A program made the translations under genes and the position numbers. The notes below the pieces were generated by a model. The model saw only the letters and a list, made by a program, of their open reading frames with translations. It was not told the origin of the DNA and ran no database searches. From Micrococcales bacterium (lineage in GTDB: Bacteria > Actinomycetota > Actinomycetes > S36-B12 > UBA10799): a stretch of DNA of 64,000 bases. Of the stretch, positions 62,689-64,000 are shown piece after piece (position 1 is the first letter of the stretch; each line of letters opens with the position of its first letter). The DNA is taken from positions 97,711 through 161,710 of the forward strand of contig JADKAV010000007.1 of the NCBI GenBank assembly GCA_016719135.1, read 5' to 3'.

Positions 62689-63105
62689 CTAGGGTACGGA
62701 GTCGGTGATCACGACGTTCTCCTCGGTCACCTCTGAGTCGACGATCCGATAGCTGCGGACCTCGTCGGTGTCCTGCGACCGCGTCGAGATGAGCACGTAG
62801 TGGGCGTTGGGCTCGCTGGCAAGTCCGATGTCGGTGCGAGAGGGATATGCCTCAGTCTCCGTGTGGGAGTGGTAGATGACCACTGGTTCCTCGCCGCGGG
62901 CATCCATCTCCCGGTACAGCCGCAGCAGGTCACCGGAGTCGAACTCGTAGAACGTCGTGGAACGGGCGGCGTTGACCATCGGGATGAAGCGCTGGGGGGT
63001 GTCGCTGCCCACCGGTCCGGCCAGCACCCCACACGCTTCGTCGGGATGGTCGCGCCGGGCGTGGGCGATCATGGCGTCGACGAGTTCACGATTGATGGTC
63101 AGCAT
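62689..63105 (-). CDS. mec: JAMM metallopeptidase Mec (CysO-cysteine hydrolase)
   Basis: This 138-residue protein is a JAB1/MPN+ zinc peptidase with Glu23 and the complete motif HSHTETEAYPSRTD (His79, His81, Ser89, Asp92). In the CysO pathway it releases cysteine from CysO-Cys. It is the gene upstream of cysO-cysM on the same strand, completing the three-protein route. From memory, the matching order is found in Rv1334-Rv1336. Confidence 0.94.
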   Translation of the reverse strand: MLTINRELVDAMIAHARRDHPDEACGVLAGPVGSDTPQRFIPMVNAARSTTFYEFDSGDLLRLYREMDARGEEPVVIYHSHTETEAYPSRTDIGLASEPNAHYVLISTRSQDTDEVRSYRIVDSEVTEENVVITDSVP

Positions 63106-63126
63106 GGCTCCATTCTCCCGTGCGGT

Positions 63127-63645
63127 TCAGCCCATCAGCTCCTCGACCAGCGATTGCTGCAGATACCCCAGGTACAGGTAGAGGTTGTGTTCGGGATCAT
63201 CGCTGGGCATCAGGGAGTCATCCTCGGAGACATCCAGCCGGGTTCCGATCATCAAACGGGCGTCTGCCAGGAACGCCAGCCACGCCCTGACCTGGTCGGT
63301 GATCACGATCGGATCCTGATGCAATTGCTCGCGTACGACGGCGATGTGGGCCAGTTTGGTGGCTCGCAGGCTGGCCTCGGTCAACCTGCGGAACTCCGCT
63401 GCTCGCTCCGGATCGGCGTAGGCGTCGGGCAACAACCTCGCCAGGATCGGATCCTCGGGCGTCGAGCGAGACTCACCGACCCCGGCCAGACCCAACTCCT
63501 TGGCCCATGCGGGCATGTCGGGGTCAGCAGCGGGATCGGCGAGGATGAGGGTCAACTCGTCGCAGACGAACTCGAGGACCCGGCGCTCCTGACCACTGAG
63601 GCGAGCGACCAGGTTGCCCTTCTTGACCTTGAACGGTTTGGCCAT
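63127..63645 (-). CDS. DUF2017 protein
   Basis: This 172-residue protein, mostly helical, starts FKVKKGNLVARLSGQE and contains the family-typical ARLLPDAYADPERAAEFRRLTE. It always sits between clpS and mec in actinobacteria, but its function is not known. The ATG at 63645 overlaps the clpS stop as TGATG, which makes a ClpS-linked role plausible. Confidence 0.9.
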   Translation of the reverse strand: MAKPFKVKKGNLVARLSGQERRVLEFVCDELTLILADPAADPDMPAWAKELGLAGVGESRSTPEDPILARLLPDAYADPERAAEFRRLTEASLRATKLAHIAVVREQLHQDPIVITDQVRAWLAFLADARLMIGTRLDVSEDDSLMPSDDPEHNLYLYLGYLQQSLVEELMG

Positions 63646-63929
63646 CAGTCGTCCTTCTGCACGGTCGCCCACAGTCCGTATTCGTGCATCGCGGTCGCGT
63701 CGATCTCCATCTGATCCCGGCTTCCCGCGTTGACCACAGCACGGCCTTTGGTGTGGACGTCCCACATCAGGGATTCGGCCTTCTCCCGGGAGTAGCCGAA
63801 GTACTGCATGAAGACGTAAGTCACGTAGCTCATCAAGTTGATCGGATCGTTCCACACCAGGCAGACCCACGGAGAATCCGACTCGAGTTCGGTCTCATGG
63901 GATTCCAGTTCGGCGGGGGCGATGCTCAT
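63645..63929 (-). CDS. clpS: ATP-dependent Clp protease adaptor ClpS
   Basis: This 94-residue adaptor delivers N-end-rule substrates to ClpA/ClpC. It has the NDPINLMSYVTYVF motif that forms the N-degron pocket, HTKGRAVV and a free N-terminal tail rich in Glu. The ATG at 63929 has GAGAAT 7 nt upstream; a start ten codons earlier is possible. The last 71 bases of the window hold no gene that I can support. Confidence 0.94.
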   Translation of the reverse strand: MSIAPAELESHETELESDSPWVCLVWNDPINLMSYVTYVFMQYFGYSREKAESLMWDVHTKGRAVVNAGSRDQMEIDATAMHEYGLWATVQKDD

Positions 63930-64000
63930 CCCTGCGATTCTCCCATTGTTGAGGCACATTGCGTGTGGATCGCCACGACTTGTGGAAGGCGCGGTTCGCG

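Noticed and set aside
63960..64000. Start of a further gene (such as a nicotinate phosphoribosyltransferase, expected next to clpS)
   Set aside because: Only 41 bases remain and no diagnostic residues can be read.

Overview
This window is chromosomal DNA from a GC-rich actinobacterium (Actinomycetota). The evidence is the gene content and order: gatCAB-ligA-mnmA-iscS, etfBA, the GlgE alpha-glucan genes, murT-gatD, and clpS-mec-cysO-cysM-murI-rph-rdgB. From memory, the left part follows the order of Mycobacterium tuberculosis Rv3009c to Rv3039c and the right end follows Rv1331 to Rv1341. Starts are often GTG or TTG. Genes within operons overlap as ATGA, GTGA or TGATG. Many transcripts appear leaderless, with a TANNNT box 6-7 nt before the start codon. 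No mycobacterial lipid genes are visible, so I do not place it below class level.

Layout. 1-2.0 kb: gatC, gatA and the start of gatB (tRNA amidotransferase). 2.1-9.7 kb: an SDR oxidoreductase, ligA, a MetE-like protein, a tandem UPF0126 membrane pair (first copy frameshifted), mnmA and a cysteine desulfurase. 9.7-14.8 kb: glycogen phosphorylase, an SGNH hydrolase and an MBOAT acyltransferase. 14.8-16.0 kb: a decayed gap with palindromic repeats and an ISL3-type transposase relic. 16-21.3 kb: etfBA, then a divergent methyltransferase-GH57-GT4 operon matching the mycobacterial methylglucose lipopolysaccharide (MGLP) genes. 21.4-25.8 kb: an ATP-grasp ligase, a beta-helix acyltransferase, a methyltransferase and an enoyl-CoA hydratase. 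25.8-32.1 kb: glgX-glgE-glgB. 32.2-38.6 kb: an SF2 helicase, murT-gatD (lipid II amidation), a YbbN-type thioredoxin and a TetR regulator. 38.7-45.1 kb: a DUF222-HNH protein, an isobutyryl-CoA-mutase-type large subunit and two secreted phospholipase-D-like paralogues. 45.1-49.6 kb: a minimal type IV secretion-like cluster with a divergent cell-wall hydrolase. 49.7-58.3 kb: tRNA-Lys, a GroES-like protein, an ECF cobalt/nickel transporter with damaged cbiM/cbiN, bcp, tRNA-Leu, a YihY protein, an M13 peptidase, rdgB and rph. 58.3-59.9 kb: a tandem palindromic array and an AbiEi/DUF559 protein. 59.9-63.9 kb: a phosphodiesterase-like MBL protein, murI, cysM-cysO-mec, DUF2017 and clpS.

Two themes link the genes. 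Alpha-glucan metabolism recurs: glgP, GlgX, GlgE, GlgB, the GH57 and GT4 enzymes with a methyltransferase, and possibly the MBOAT/SGNH acylation pair. Sulfur handling also recurs: desulfurase and MnmA at one end, the CysO-dependent cysteine pathway at the other.

Caution: six frameshifts lie in five otherwise well conserved genes (UPF0126, glgX, glgB, the helicase, and the M13 peptidase twice), mostly in G/C runs. This suggests residual sequencing indels as much as real decay.
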